DNA of 64,000 nt, taken from assembly GCA_038496445.1 (NCBI GenBank), contig JALMLS010000455.1:372001-436000 (forward strand), written 5' to 3'. The notes under the pieces were generated by a model. That model saw only the letters and a list, made by a program, of their open reading frames with translations. It was not told the origin of the DNA and made no database searches. The position numbers were made by a program, and so were the translations under genes. Position 1 is the first letter of the stretch, and each line of letters opens with the position of its first letter. Positions 34,390 through 52,000 of this stretch are shown here, in pieces. The DNA is from Trichosphaerium sp. ATCC 40318 (taxonomy: Eukaryota > Discosea > Flabellinia > Trichosidae).

Positions 34390-34835
34390 TCACAAGGAGG
34401 ACACACACGTGGCATATTGCGGGTTTTTTTTTAGAAATACATCCTTGAGGTACCAACACGTCGGATTTACTTTCCATTCATGTTCTAACGCGTAATCAAA
34501 TGCTCCCTACTCGTTTTAGCATCATCAAGCGTTTTTTTCAAAAGACATGGCGTCATAGTGTACCTTTGCTACTTTTCCTGCTATACCCTGTCCACGCATA
34601 CTCTCAGGTGTTTCTGGACGAATTGTTAGTACAAAAGAGTCGTTCTTGAAGGCAAACAAAACCTGTATGCCAAAACTCGTAGTGGTTCAATTTCTTTAGC
34701 GGGTGATACTCTATTTTCGCCATTTCTAGAGCGCATTTAACATTTTGACGTTTTTAGATGATGTTATGACGTGCCGTTCTTCTCTGGGAAGTTAATAACG
34801 AATCTTTTATTCTCTGGCTCATGTACGACGTTCAT
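34390..34835 (-). CDS. NATD1-type GNAT acetyltransferase (small)
   Basis: A small acetyltransferase of the NATD1/YjdJ family. The first exon reads MNVVHEPENKRFVINFPEK, matching the family start (x-H-D/E-x-E-N-R-R-F). A middle exon gives IQVLFAFKNDSFVLTIRPET then PESMRGQGIAGKVAK, where RGQGIA is the acetyl-CoA loop. The last exon, AFDYALEHEWKVNPTCWYLK then DVFLKKNPQY, matches the diagnostic L-x-C-W-Y of NATD1. The intron after the first exon is uncertain, because an alternative frame (MAKIEYHPLKKLNHYEFWH) also looks coding and may be a further exon. The function in the family is poorly known. Confidence 0.72.
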
Positions 34836-36155
34836 GGTGCGTTTTGTTAAGGTTATGTAACGTTTTTGCTTTAAGGTGCGTATTGGCTTCGTAGAAGTAT
34901 ATAAGCGATCAATAAAGAGGTGTGAAGATGATCGTAGGTACATAGAATTGAATAACGTTTACTGACTTCACGTAAACTTATGTTTACCCTTTCCATTGCG
35001 TTTTTCACAACGAGAATTCTGATGGTACTTCAGTTGGTCCTACAAGAATTAAGAAAAGAAGCGATACATGAGATATTAATGCAACGAACAAGCCTCCTTC
35101 ACGTGGCGCAAATTGTAACCTTGTTGATAAAGTTCAACAGGTCACGTGATTGCATTACCTTCCGTCGCACGTGAAGCAGTTTTGCCTTTTTTGGTTGAGA
35201 TGAGGGATCAACTCATCTCGCTTTTTATTGCTTGCTGGTGAATGCATTACTGTATCAAGTCCAGCGTTGTTCGTTTTACATGAATAAGTGCTTTAATAAT
35301 GACATACACTTGCGCCTTTGTACTCCCTGAAACCTTTCATGAGCTTTTCACTGGAGGATCGTAATAAAATGGATTTCAATAGCTGGGTGTTCTTGTTGTC
35401 AATACCAACGCATGTTCTCATTTGTCTTTTTTATTGATAACAGTTGGTCACATAACGTATTCACCAAACAACTTGGTTTAGACGATGAACACTTTTTTCC
35501 ACTTAGAGGCGAAAATCTCATAAAAGCTAATAGCCAAAGTTTAACCCACTACATTACACGTGCTCACGCAAATCTTAAATTGGTGGCAATAAAGTAATGA
35601 ATTCACCTTTTACAACTCAAATGTTCATTTACTGCCAAAAAAACAGTTGCCCACTGTTGGATAACAAAAACCTAAGTGCTAATAGTCTACTATAAATTTA
35701 TGTTATTACTCACTTAGCTAGTAAAAATAATCAACACGCTCAAAGTTGACGATTTCAAAAAAAACTAAAGGCACAAGTAAAATGTTAAACAACTTTTTCT
35801 TTTGGACAGGTCTATCCATATACGGCCTCGCTGGCTTCATTGGGCACTATAGTATAGACTCTTGTTTTTGTAAGAAAAAAAGGGTAGCACCCGAATTCTG
35901 AACAGTGTAGAGATAGCCTAAATTATGTGTTTACTCTGCACTGATGTTTTTGTGGCACACAAGAACCACATACCAAATCATGACCTCAATTGTGGTTCTG
36001 TGTCAATGCATGTTTACCAGGTTATGTAAAGTGCGTTTCAAGGTGTCTTAGTTGAATCTTTCCTGTGAATCTAAGTTGAACTTGTTAAGAAACCTGTCTA
36101 TGTTCCACTATGTCACGAACGCAAATTGTTGGCAGAATCATTTAAATTGAAAAAC
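34836..36155. other. Long stretch without a firm gene
   Basis: About 1.3 kb. A frame at about 35440-35597 (plus) reads SWSHNVFTKQLGLDDEHFFP then ITRAHANLKLVAIK, preceded by ATG 35338 (MSFSLEDRNKMDFNSW) and an unresolved intron, so a small gene of about 70-80 residues is possible. A second ATG frame at 34980-35174 lacks support. Remaining parts show only AT-rich spacer. Confidence 0.35.
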
Positions 36156-37079
36156 ATGCACAGACACACACAAGCTATAACTATAATAGTTGTATTTGCG
36201 ATACTTATCTCAATCGTATATTGTAGCTGTAAGGATATCAAAGCATCTGATGGATCCAATTACGATTTAAACGCTATCATTGGAAAGGTAGAGACTGGGC
36301 TAGGCACCGATCCTTGTAATGGTTGTAAGGTAAGAATTAGCAAGCTAAACAAGCTCGCCTAAACACCACGTGAAATTACTTCTCTTTGAAAGGATACTAA
36401 TAGTTTCGAAGGATGGACATTACCAATACCAAGTCTCAGTATGCAAACAACAAAGTGCTCCATGTGGTGTACGCCATTTTTCTCCTTTTTTTCTGCTATC
36501 AAGCTGTAATTCTTGCTTTACAGAACAGTGCCACAAACTGGGGTGTTTGTCAAGCATGGGATAATTATAACAACTTAGGTTCAATGGTACTGTTTGTAAC
36601 ACGACCAGAAAAATCTTAATATTTTCACTACAGGCTCTTATTGGCAACTTTGCTCCAGCCAGCGTAACTGGTTTGGTAGGTGGCAAAGGTGTCACGTTTA
36701 GATACACCGGAGGACAAGATGGAAGGAGTGCGACAGGTTAAACACTTAGTAAATAGCAGTGACTATTCTAATATATTTAGCTGAGATTTCATGCAAGAAA
36801 GGTGCTGGAGGCACGTGATTAAATGACTATTTAGTAGCAATGTGTTTTTCTTTGTATTTTATTATTAGTTGGTGTTGTAATTTACATTGTTGGCGGCATC
36901 ACTTACAATGTTGTTCGAAAGACAGGAAAAATATTTCCGAATACTGTACGTTATAGAGCGTTTCTGTTTATCCCTGACAACAGGTATAGGACTTTTGGCT
37001 TGATTTCCCTGCTCTCGTTAAGGACGGTGTCATGTTTATTGTCCACCGAGGTAGCATATTTGTAGAAACTGTTGCGTAG
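36156..37079 (+). CDS. Cation-dependent mannose-6-phosphate-receptor-like protein 2
   Basis: Same architecture as the minus-strand gene at 29.4-30.8 kb. The signal peptide is ITIIVVFAILISIVYCSC. The lumenal MRH-like domain has DGSNYDLNAIIGK, CNGCK, HYQYQVSVCKQQSAPC, NWGVCQAWDNYNNLG, KGVTFRYTGGQDGRSA and ISCKKGAG. One membrane span (VGVVIYIVGGITYNVV) is followed by the tail KIFPNTDFWLDFPALVKDGV, again with the FW pair, ending at a TAG. The exon joins work in frame at GTACGC (after APCG), at CAG before NSATNW and at TATAG before DFWLDF. One junction (before VGVVIYI) uses either a GTGCTG or a GC donor. It differs from copy 1 in lacking the C-terminal tyrosine signals. Confidence 0.75.
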
Positions 37080-37377
37080 CACTCAACGAACTTTGTAGGG
37101 AAAAGTGGCACATACACTGAAGTGTAAACCAATAAAAACTTTATTTGTTTAATTTGGTACGCGTATTCCATAAGACGCCCATTCACAGACCATGGTATGT
37201 GCTCTTACCATGCCGCTTACCAAAAATAAACTATACTTCTTATTTTTTTCTTCAATGTTATATATGATACCACACGACCCCGTGTCCGCCTATAGTCAAT
37301 ACATACACTGAAAGCAAATGATAGACTTGTGGAGTCTGTTGTTGTTTATCAAGTTTGTCACTTTTATTTTTACGTAT

Positions 37378-38417
37378 TTATGCTTTTACACTAAACCATA
37401 CTTCATTGTGACGATCAATTACACGGTACGGAGGATCATATCCAGCAGATATGTAGAAAGTAGTATCAAAATCAACTCCATCACTTCTTAGTGTTTGTGC
37501 AAGCTTTGCCGCATTTTGTGTAATATCAACTTGAGTTGCGGTACCAGGGAAACTTCATAGAAGAGTCAGCAGGGAAATGCGAAAAAAGTAGGAAACAATG
37601 TTTGTTTTCTTTTGTCGTGCGTACCTTGTTACTGCGTATGTTCCTGGGTTTACTGTCATTATTGATACACCTGATCCTGTTGGTGTTGGTGGCGTCTTAT
37701 CTTGCCAGATAAAAGGCAAATAGAAAGAGATAGTAAAGTTTGATTTACAAAAAGGACCTGCTCCAGGTATGATGTAGTTTCGTACAGGCGCTGTCATCTC
37801 GACCTTCGTCTTCTCTAAAAACGGTCATTAGCTTGTAATAAGACAAAGGATAAACTAATGGGACAGTGAGCTACACATTGATATGCAGGATCACGTGTAA
37901 AGTAAAAACAGCAGAGAAACGGTTTTTTTCTGAAAAGAAGCGGAGTTTTTCATTTGACGTTTCATTTTCTCCGTGTTTTAATACGTAATAGACACGTGCC
38001 TACATTAGCACCAGATATATATTGAAATAGAGCCTCAAAACCAGTGTGCATTGCGCTGTCTAGGTCTGTTCCCTGGATAGTAATACCAACCCATGTTTCT
38101 TTTTCTGTATAGGTACGAAGCTCGTAATCTGTTTTATTAATAGACTAGACATAGTATTAGACTACGAAAGTACCCGTACGATTTACACTTACTTTAAAAA
38201 CCGGACAATCTAAAGAAGAGTGTAAGCAGGTGTAGAGAAAGCGCTAAAATCAAAACATATTGGCTGTATTTTACACATAACCACGTGAATGAACACGTTT
38301 TTTGAGCCGTTAATGAAGTAGCGGCGTACTTATGTCATGGCAAAACCAAGGCTCTTTATTACCAGGCCAGACGGCTAGTGCGATGGTAACAAAGAAAAGG
38401 CAGAGGATAAGCTTCAT
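37378..38417 (-). CDS. Secreted SOUL / heme-binding family protein
   Basis: SOUL-domain protein, a family including heme-binding p22HBP. The start MKLILCLFFVTIALAVWPGN is a clear signal peptide. The domain begins with TDYELRTYTEKETWVGITI and continues with KTKVEMTAPVRNYIIPG, the family core motif MTAPV. FTISFYLPF, PPTPTGSGVSIMTVNPGTYA and TRYAR follow, then LRSDGVDFDTTFYISAGYDP and HNEVWF near the end, all standard SOUL landmarks. Five exons. Being exported, it is likely in the endomembrane system or outside the cell. Heme binding is inferred from the family and not shown. Confidence 0.9.
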
Positions 38418-38848
38418 CGGATGTATGATGTGGCGGATTTTGCACGTAGTATTTTCTCCGCACCAGAAATTTAACCACAATTTCGGAACATCTTCCTCGC
38501 GCTTGCTGTCAACTACTCAACTTATCACTTGAGTGCTAAATACGCTGTAGCATTTCATGCACTATGTTTTTATATCAATGACATTTGTGACATACCTAAC
38601 CGGCCCGAATTGTCCAAAGAAATCTTCAAAAAAAAAAAGAATTGAAGAAGTGTTCTTTCATAAAACAACATTCTTACTAGTTTCGCGCATGTTTGATCAA
38701 AACCGAAAAACGTATAGCTGTGTTGGAAATTTTTAATATGCCAGTGTTTAATATGTAGCAAACTGTACAATATGCGTCATTTATTTGGAGTTGTAATAAC
38801 AATTTTTTGGGGTTTTTTTTTTAAGCCGTTGATTTTAATATTTTTTTT
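38418..38848. other. Spacer between SOUL and kinase genes
   Basis: About 430 nt, AT-rich, with poly-A/T runs near 38625 and 38810-38850. No gene supported. It contains the SOUL promoter and the kinase 3' flank. Confidence 0.5.
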
Positions 38849-41800
38849 TTACAATGTCCCTGAAGATGACTTGAAAGTTCGGACCATTTCTTGCGCTTGA
38901 TCAAGTTGTTGTGATAATCGAGCTATTTCAATATCCTTCTCTCTTATTTCTTCTACAAGACCAATAATAATTTTATCCTAAGCAAGATTAAGATCACGTG
39001 ATAAGAAGAGCAGAGAAGAAAAAAACGCGAAAAAAACCCCGAAAAAACTCCACTTACTTTCTCTTCAATCTTCTGTTGTGCAAATATACCATTTGCTCCA
39101 TTCAATGGTGTTAAAGTCGTAAGGGAAAACTGTACAAATAATTTATGGTTTAATAATTCTTCACTACTTGGCCTCGCGTCAGGGTCAACAGCTAATAACT
39201 TCGAAACAAGCTGTGCCTAAAAAAGAAAAAAAAAAGTCAGACTCCGAAATAACACTAAGCTGGGGAACCTCTTCTTTATGATTTTTCCACATTTCATCAG
39301 GTATCAAAGCTTGTCTTGCTCTTAAAAGTTTTCTAACAAAATCTGTAACATTATTGTTCCTTGTCATGTACATTTCTACAAAAATCATTCCAAAAGCAAA
39401 CATATCAGCCTTGAAGTTATAATCGGCAACCTAAACAAAAAAACACGTGTCAACATTCAAAATCAAAGTCCTCTAAGAAGTATAGCATGCATAGTAATCA
39501 CTCACTTCATACATACGCTCCGAAATCAAAGAACAAGAAATAAAAAACAAATTAGAAAATGCTCTTTTAAACGTACACGTTGATGACCTTTTTGATGGAA
39601 TTGCTCAGGTGCAGAGTATAGACGATTTCCAACGCCAGTTGTCAATCTATAATATATTTCTGCAGTTGGCTTATCCCACGACTGAATAGTTTTTTCATCT
39701 GCCTGAAAAACTCCAGGTAGGGAAGCTTGATAAAAAACGTAAATACCAAAAAGTACAACAAAAAAAAAAATTGCATTAGTACACTTTGGATGTCCGCCAT
39801 CAAGTGAAGCAGTAGGTGACTGAGGGAATAAAGTAGGTGGCGCATTAGCCTTAACTCTAGCTTCTTCTCTATCGTTTCTAACTCTAGCAGCAGTCTTCAA
39901 GTCACGTGCCAAGCCAAAATCACCAATTTTAACTAAAAGAAAAAAAAAGTAAGCAAAAAACGCAAGTGAATGGATTTGATAGAAGTGATATCACATTATA
40001 GTTATTGTAAAAGCAAAGAGCATTGAATGAATTACAAAAAACCGGTTAATATATATTTGAGTATACCTGATCGCCCATCCTTGCTGATAAAACTAAAGAA
40101 CCAAGTGAGAAAATGGAAAATAAAAGAGCATTAAAAAAAGAACCAAAAAACTTGTTCCCAAGCTCAGAGCACGTACATATTGGATGGTTTTAGATCTCTA
40201 TGGACACAATCATATTTATGTATATGCCTCAATCCTTTTACTACAAACAAATTAAACAAGAATCTTTTTAACACGTGATAAATTAAAGGACTACTCAAAA
40301 GAGCATTAAAGATATACTTTCAAGGAACGAAAAAGCTTACGTATTTGAAATAATATATGCAAGTTTTCTTGCGGTTTAATGTTACGCTTAGGATCATCAA
40401 GCCAATCTCTTAATGTTGCAGACTGACATAACTCCATTACCATATATAATACACTCTTTTTTGCTAAACAAAGAATTAACTTAGTAATCTATCAATGTGA
40501 AGATCTTGGTACCTATCGAATCTGACAAGCTGTTCGTAGATCCAGTTGATAGCAAACTAGAATCAATAGATGAATAACTCCCATTACTAGCAGAGAATAC
40601 AAGAGAAGATTGACTTGTTGAGAAGGAATGTACATCTCCACTTGCAGATCTAGAGACAGGGTATAAATATCAAGATGTTAAAAAAAAGATAATACGCAGT
40701 AACACTGTTACTCGTTTTCCTGAAGCTCTATACACAAAAAGTGATCTTCAACGTACGTAATGGTCTCCCCTTCTTTGGATGTAGCATCACCTACAGTTGT
40801 ACCACTCCGTGTCTTTTCTAAAGAACTCTTTCGTGATAATTCTTCACTTGTCTCCTTTATAACATGCACGCTGTCTTCTGAGAAGTCATCCTCCTACAAC
40901 TCTAATAAACAATCGTACAAAAGAAAACAAGGCAAAACATCTTTAAATCCATTAACGAATTCACAACTAACCTCTAACCATGAAGTGTAATATCGCCTAG
41001 TAGAACCATTAGATCAATCAATCTCAGAACGAAAAAAAGAAAAAGTTAAAACTTTTTCAACAATGACTTTGACAGCTCCATGAAGGGTTACGTACACTAT
41101 ATTTTCATGTGGACTCATTTTTGCGAGTACATTTACTTCTTTGACTCTCCTTTTAAGAAGTTGAGCATCACGTAAAGTATCTAAACTCTACAGAAAAAAA
41201 TCAACAAAAAGGTTTACACAAAATAAAAATATATCAAAACTCGTAAAACAAAAAGGCAAAACTGAAGTGCCACTGGCTTTATAACCACTCCAGCATGCTA
41301 AATATTAACACGGACACACTAATTTCTCCGGTGACACGCGACACTGTAAGAATAACTGAAAAAAAAGCGTAGAAACCCAAAGTGGGGTGGCTTACCTCGA
41401 AATGAACTTTTTTAATAGCATAAAATTGACCATCTAACTCATTCTTACACTTGTACACTGCTCCAAAGTTTCCTCTTCCTAAATGCTCAATCTCTAAACA
41501 AAAATTTTAGTAAGACTGCAAACAAATAATACAATAGAAGAGGGGCCTGCGGCAGTCCACAAAGAAACAAAAAAAAAAAAAGAAATTGATTCCTACTTCC
41601 AAAAAGGCTTTTTACGCTACTGATTCACGTGGTTTTTATACAAGGGTTGTAAACGCTTGATTATGAGCTCGAAAAAATATCAAAAAATAAATAAAACAAA
41701 ACTCGGCGTTAGATTACGTCGTAAACATTTCGCAATAACCTTGCAAGCGTATTTTACGCAAAATTAAAAATACTTATCACAAAAACAAAAAAAAGTTCGT

Positions 41801-42663
41801 CTTTCTTCGAGAATTGTTTGACAAGTCCGCGCTCCCATACGCACCTTTGTATTCATGAGCGTATCTCTTACTTCTAGCAGCTGATAACTTTGAAGTGTCA
41901 CGTATTACAGCAACAAAGCCCTTTATAGGCCCAGAATCAGATTTAATCTCTCCCAACGATATTTCTATTGGGAATACAACTCCATTCTTTCTACTTCCTT
42001 TGAGTTGACGTGTAACACCAATCTTCGTGTACGTTTTAGCGTAAAGAAGAGTGTTACGAGAAGAAAAAAAAACCCGGTAGAACCGCGTACTAGTTTGCCT
42101 TGGCGTGTTTTATGGTAAGACTTTAAGAACATGTGGTGGACATCTCTATAAGGCGAAGGCATCAAAGTAGATACGTTTTCGCCAATTATCTCGTCTCTCT
42201 CGTATTCAAACATCTAGGGAAGTAGTGTACGTGTTATAAATGTGTATAGCATTATTAAATAACGGTATTTGGTATATACCTTTACTGCGGCATCATTAAA
42301 GGATGTAATGACACCTTGTTTATCTGTTGTAACTATAGCGTCTATTATGGCATTGACAACAGCCGATTCGGCCATAGTAAATTCGAGAGTACCACTGCCC
42401 TTCCTATTGTCTGTCATTCATGTATTAGACATTCTTAGTGCTCTCACTTGCCGATAAGTTTGGTTTCCTCTTTTTCGGTTCTTTGGCGCTATTATACATC
42501 CCCCCGAACCTCTTTTGCTACCTTGGGAACTTGAGCGGTATTGGCTCATGCGGGAGCAACAGCCTTCTTTTTGATTTAGCGTTGAAATAGCAAAGCTCGC
42601 CGTTGACGGTCTTTGTCTTTTAGCAGGTGGTGCTAAAACCTCTTTTGAGCATTTACGACGCAT
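38849..42663 (-). CDS. PAS-domain protein kinase of the eIF2-alpha kinase (PEK/GCN2) type
   Basis: Ser/Thr kinase with an N-terminal sensor. The basic start ([19 protein letters not shown]) is followed by a PAS domain: [48 protein letters not shown] and [11 protein letters not shown]. The kinase begins [20 protein letters not shown] with YAIKKV (about 41400-41500). An acidic insert in the N-lobe (about 40400-40900) is typical of PEK-family kinases. HRDLKPS lies at about 40205 and [10 protein letters not shown] at about 39910. The loop ends [11 protein letters not shown], then [19 protein letters not shown]. The C-terminus is a coiled coil ([19 protein letters not shown]). PAS domains often sense redox, oxygen or small ligands; the signal is unknown. 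The first intron uses an AAG acceptor in my model. Confidence 0.85.
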
Positions 42664-43548
42664 GTACGTGTGTGTCACAAGTGTCTATTGTCGGAAAATG
42701 AACTAATAATTCATTGTGACACATTTAATGCTTGTAGGCCTCTTACCAGCTGTTTTCTATGAGAATTCATTGGGATTTATGCCTGTTACACGCGATTTCG
42801 AAAGGAAAATACCTAACCTGTTGCTTTTTTCTTGATTCACAATGTACTAAGAACGGAGTAATGTACTGGTACGTAAAAACGCGTAACGGGGGATTATGCA
42901 ACTAATATACGAGCCTCAGTTCTTGATATTTAATAGCTCAGCTATGGGGCAAAACGCTAGTTACAGCTTTGGAGACGGACAAAAGGAATAAAATGTCCCA
43001 ATCCGTATTTTATTTTTAAAGTGATAAAAAGTGTTAAAAAGTACTGAAAAACTGTTGCTGTTTTAAAGAGCTCGTTGCTCCGCTATTATTAGTTTTTGAT
43101 ATTGAACTCCATTGAAAAGTAGTACATAGCCCTTTGTTTAGCGTCAAAAAGCTAAAGCCTATACACAGAACGGCCACAATTAAGAAAAACAGTCACATAC
43201 AATTTTTGGTCTTTTCACGGATTTTCACCAACGCAAACGTCATAGCTACATTACTTTCAAGTATTTTCTTGATTGTAATGAATACTAAAGACATAACTAG
43301 CAAAGGATGGCGTACTACTGTAACATACTATTGATTCAAATAAAGAAAGTAACTTTTCCGAATGAGACTAGAAAACTCAAGCACTAGATTATTCATCTTT
43401 TAGCCGTCTACAATATCTTTGTTTGTCGAGAACCAAGGATTAAGACACTAGTCTTAAAGTCACATGTAGTATTAAAACGCACACAAACAGGCTTTTATTG
43501 TGCTTTTAAACAGGTTTTCTTTAAAATATCTAAAGGTATTACATGGTT
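42664..43548. other. Gene-free stretch upstream of the kinase
   Basis: About 880 nt holding the kinase promoter and the 3' flank of the aminotransferase gene. A short ORF at 43134-43334 does not begin with ATG and shows no family features. No other structure noted. Confidence 0.5.
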
Positions 43549-48766
<5,218 letters not shown>

Positions 48767-49071
48767 TGCCAAAAGAGTTAAATTACGGCTAAAGTGACAT
48801 TTTGTTAAGCACTCTTTTTTTCCTAGGTTTCAACAGCAAAGCGCATTAAATACTCTATGGTGAGTATCAAAGTCGTAATATGTTTTGCTAACAGAGAGTT
48901 GACACGCCAAATGACAGGTGTCACTTAATTAAACTTTTTTACCTCAGCATAGGACTGCTGTATGGTTTCAACAGTCAAAGTAAGTGCCCACAAAGAATGA
49001 CGTATTTTTTAACCGCTTAACTGACAACTGCCATATTTTTGATAGAAGCGTATTTAACACGGTATGAGGAG
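48767..49071. other. Divergent promoter between aminotransferase fusion and Piezo
   Basis: About 305 nt between two start codons pointing away from each other; a shared bidirectional promoter is likely. No TATA box or other clear motif identified. Confidence 0.45.
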
Positions 49072-52000
49072 ATGACCATTTCGTTGTTTGTTTACACCAA
49101 GGTGTTTGCCTTGGTGTTGCTCATCGGTACCCAAAAACAGATGAAACTGCTCTAACACTTACCAGCCGCGCTAATACGCATTACCGCGCCGTCATACATC
49201 TATCTCTTTAGTTTTTTGCTACACACGCTGTTCGTGCCGCACGCAGTGCTGCAAGCGCGTCGTACGTATCAAAATTACTACTTACGAGTATTTTGACTAA
49301 ATGTACAGGTACTCTGGCAAAATGCTTGATTATCTACCTGTTAGTACTATCATCTGCCATGTGCCTTGGCCATATTTTATTCCAGTCTATTGTTTGGTCA
49401 CTTCCTTCACTTTGGGGTAATTTATCTGATGAAGGAAAGCAGATATTCCAATTTGTGGGCTTTGAAAAGTGCGTATACGAGAGAATCTTCCAACAACTAA
49501 TGTTATTGATAAAAAACTCCCAAACGTTCAAGAATACAACCAATAGCAATTTAACGCGTAAAAAACACTTGTTGTATGATTTTTACTTGTTTTAACGTTT
49601 AAATGTCACTAAAACGCCAAAATTACGTAAATATCCCTCAAACGGTATTAATATCAATCCTAGGAGCGATAAATGGTATGAGATAATACGCCTTATAGCG
49701 CCTGATGTAGCTGTTTGCGCTTTTTGTATTTTCTTCACTGTCATGTTGAAAAAAAAAGCTCTTTTTTCGGATGTAAGGATGGGTACGTTTAATTTATAAG
49801 TGTTCCACGTGAAAAGTTACATTTCGCATTATGGAAATTTCTACTCCACACCCATCACAAAAATTGTGAAAAGGCTATTTTTTGAAGCACGTGTGCGAAG
49901 CCTTCCTTACTTGTTTTAGAAATGTACAGAAAACAAGCTGCAGGAAAACCTCATGGTCTTTCTTATCTTGTTGGATTTATTCTATTCCTTCTAAGTTGTG
50001 CTTATCCTTCTATACCTTCATTTGTATACAGTGGTTGCTTTTTGATAACACTTACATTACAAGCAATCATGAAGCTTTCAATGTTTAGGATAACAACAGT
50101 GTACGTCGTTAATTACAGCTTGATTTCTTTTTGAAAAAACCTTCGGTACTCATCTTTCAGACGCTAAAACCTCTCTAGGTTTTGGCCATGGGTTTATATT
50201 TATACTGTGTTACATGTTATAGCCATGTACGCATTTCAGATACCGTGGTTAGAAAAGAAAACTCCAGATGTACAACAAAAAAAAATACCTTTTTTGTTCT
50301 GTCTAAGTTTTCTCCTTGAAGGCCTTGAAGAAAGTGTTTGGAGTTCAATCAGTATCAAGTCTAAAATGGGATTATGTATCCGTATCTATTGTAGCTGGAT
50401 GGTTACTTCCAATAGCATTATGCATCACTGTACGTTTATTTTTCATGATTAATAATGTTACTGCTTTTTTCTACGACGTTCTTGACTTTTACTTATTTTA
50501 TAGTACTCTTACTGGTTCCTACATCGTGCGGTTAGAAATAAGATACACAAAGAATTCCCAAAGTATCGCAAACTTACTGGTAAAGACGATAAGGCTGATA
50601 AGTAAGTTTGGTTTGATTTCCATAGTAGTTTCTACTTTAACATTTATTACTGGTTTGTTAATTCTATTTCTAGAACCAAAAGTGATAAGAAGCGCACAAA
50701 GCATTCTTCCTACTTCAAAAATATCGGTTATTATTGGTATAAGCACGGTTGGAACGTACGTGAATGTTTCTATTAAAGGAAACATCAAATGTCTAATTTT
50801 TTAAATAGCTTGTTCTGTGTTTCCTTCTTTTATCAGCGTTTATAAATCCATCAGTATTCGGGTTTGTTTTCGTAATTGCTGTTTGCATAGGTATGAAAAT
50901 ACACATATTATAAACACTGTACTGACCTTTTTTTTTAAGGTAGTGTCGTACCGCCAAGACTTCTTTGGAAATTCCGATTTTTTTTGATTTTGAACATTTA
51001 TTTCATATGTATCTTGGCTGTTCAGTTTGTATTTAACATTGGTCTAACAACGTTCAAAGAAGTAAGCAGTATTTAATAAGTTGTTCATTCGATTGTTTTT
51101 GAAACTAACGAGGTTTTCACAGTCTGATAATCTAAAATCAATTGGTATGAAACACTGGGATTTATTTGGTGTCTACTACGGTGGGCAGTTGTTCTGTGCC
51201 TGTATACTCTCTTTATACTCTCGTAGTACAATATATGAGTCAGAAAAAGCACCAGCATTAACTACTAGTTTCAGTTCAAGTGAGGTAGTTACAATGAAAG
51301 CACTAACAAATGTAATAACTTTTTTTAGGAAACAGTAGTACTTGAAGATGAGCAATTAGGAAGCAACAAACAAGCATTTTCTTTAGCGAATACTCTACTA
51401 CTGGATGCTACAGCACAGTTTCCTTCTGCTAGAAACCGTGGAGATGCTGATAAAAAGCCTAATACTGATGTTTCAGCTGACGCTGAGGGACCGCTTTTGG
51501 TTAAAAGCAGTAGCACTGACAGTAATGGTTCTACTAAGAAACGAAAGCCCCGTAAAAAGAAGAGTAAGAGTGACACAGAAGATATATTCAGTAGTTCATC
51601 TAGAAGTAATTCATCAAGAAGTGATAATTCAGCAGCAATAGAGCAAGATGCTGATGGTGTGATACATATTAAGAGAAAGAAAAGGTAAGCACTAAGTTTC
51701 TTATTTTTTTCTTCTTCAAAATTTTGTTATTTATGTACTTTATTCTTAGGAGCATTTCCCGTACTCTGTATAAACTATTTAACAGTAAAACCGTTGCTGC
51801 GTTCTGGAATGTATGTAGATTGGTTGGATTAATCCTATTACGTTATTCATACTTGATATCTCTTGTTGGTCTATACTTTGCTTCACTCTTCACTGGTGTT
51901 ACAATATTTAACGCTGGTTATCGTAAGTTTTATTCAGCTCGGTTTGTTCATTAACTAATGACCCTCTTCTCTTTCTTTAGTTATGTTCTTTATTGCTTTT

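Noticed and set aside
34980-35174. 64-codon ATG frame
   Set aside because: No family feature, no convincing splice partners; probably chance in spacer.
40590-40625. U6-snRNA-like string near ACAAGAGAAGATTG
   Set aside because: It lies in the coding acidic insert of the kinase and lacks other U6 parts.
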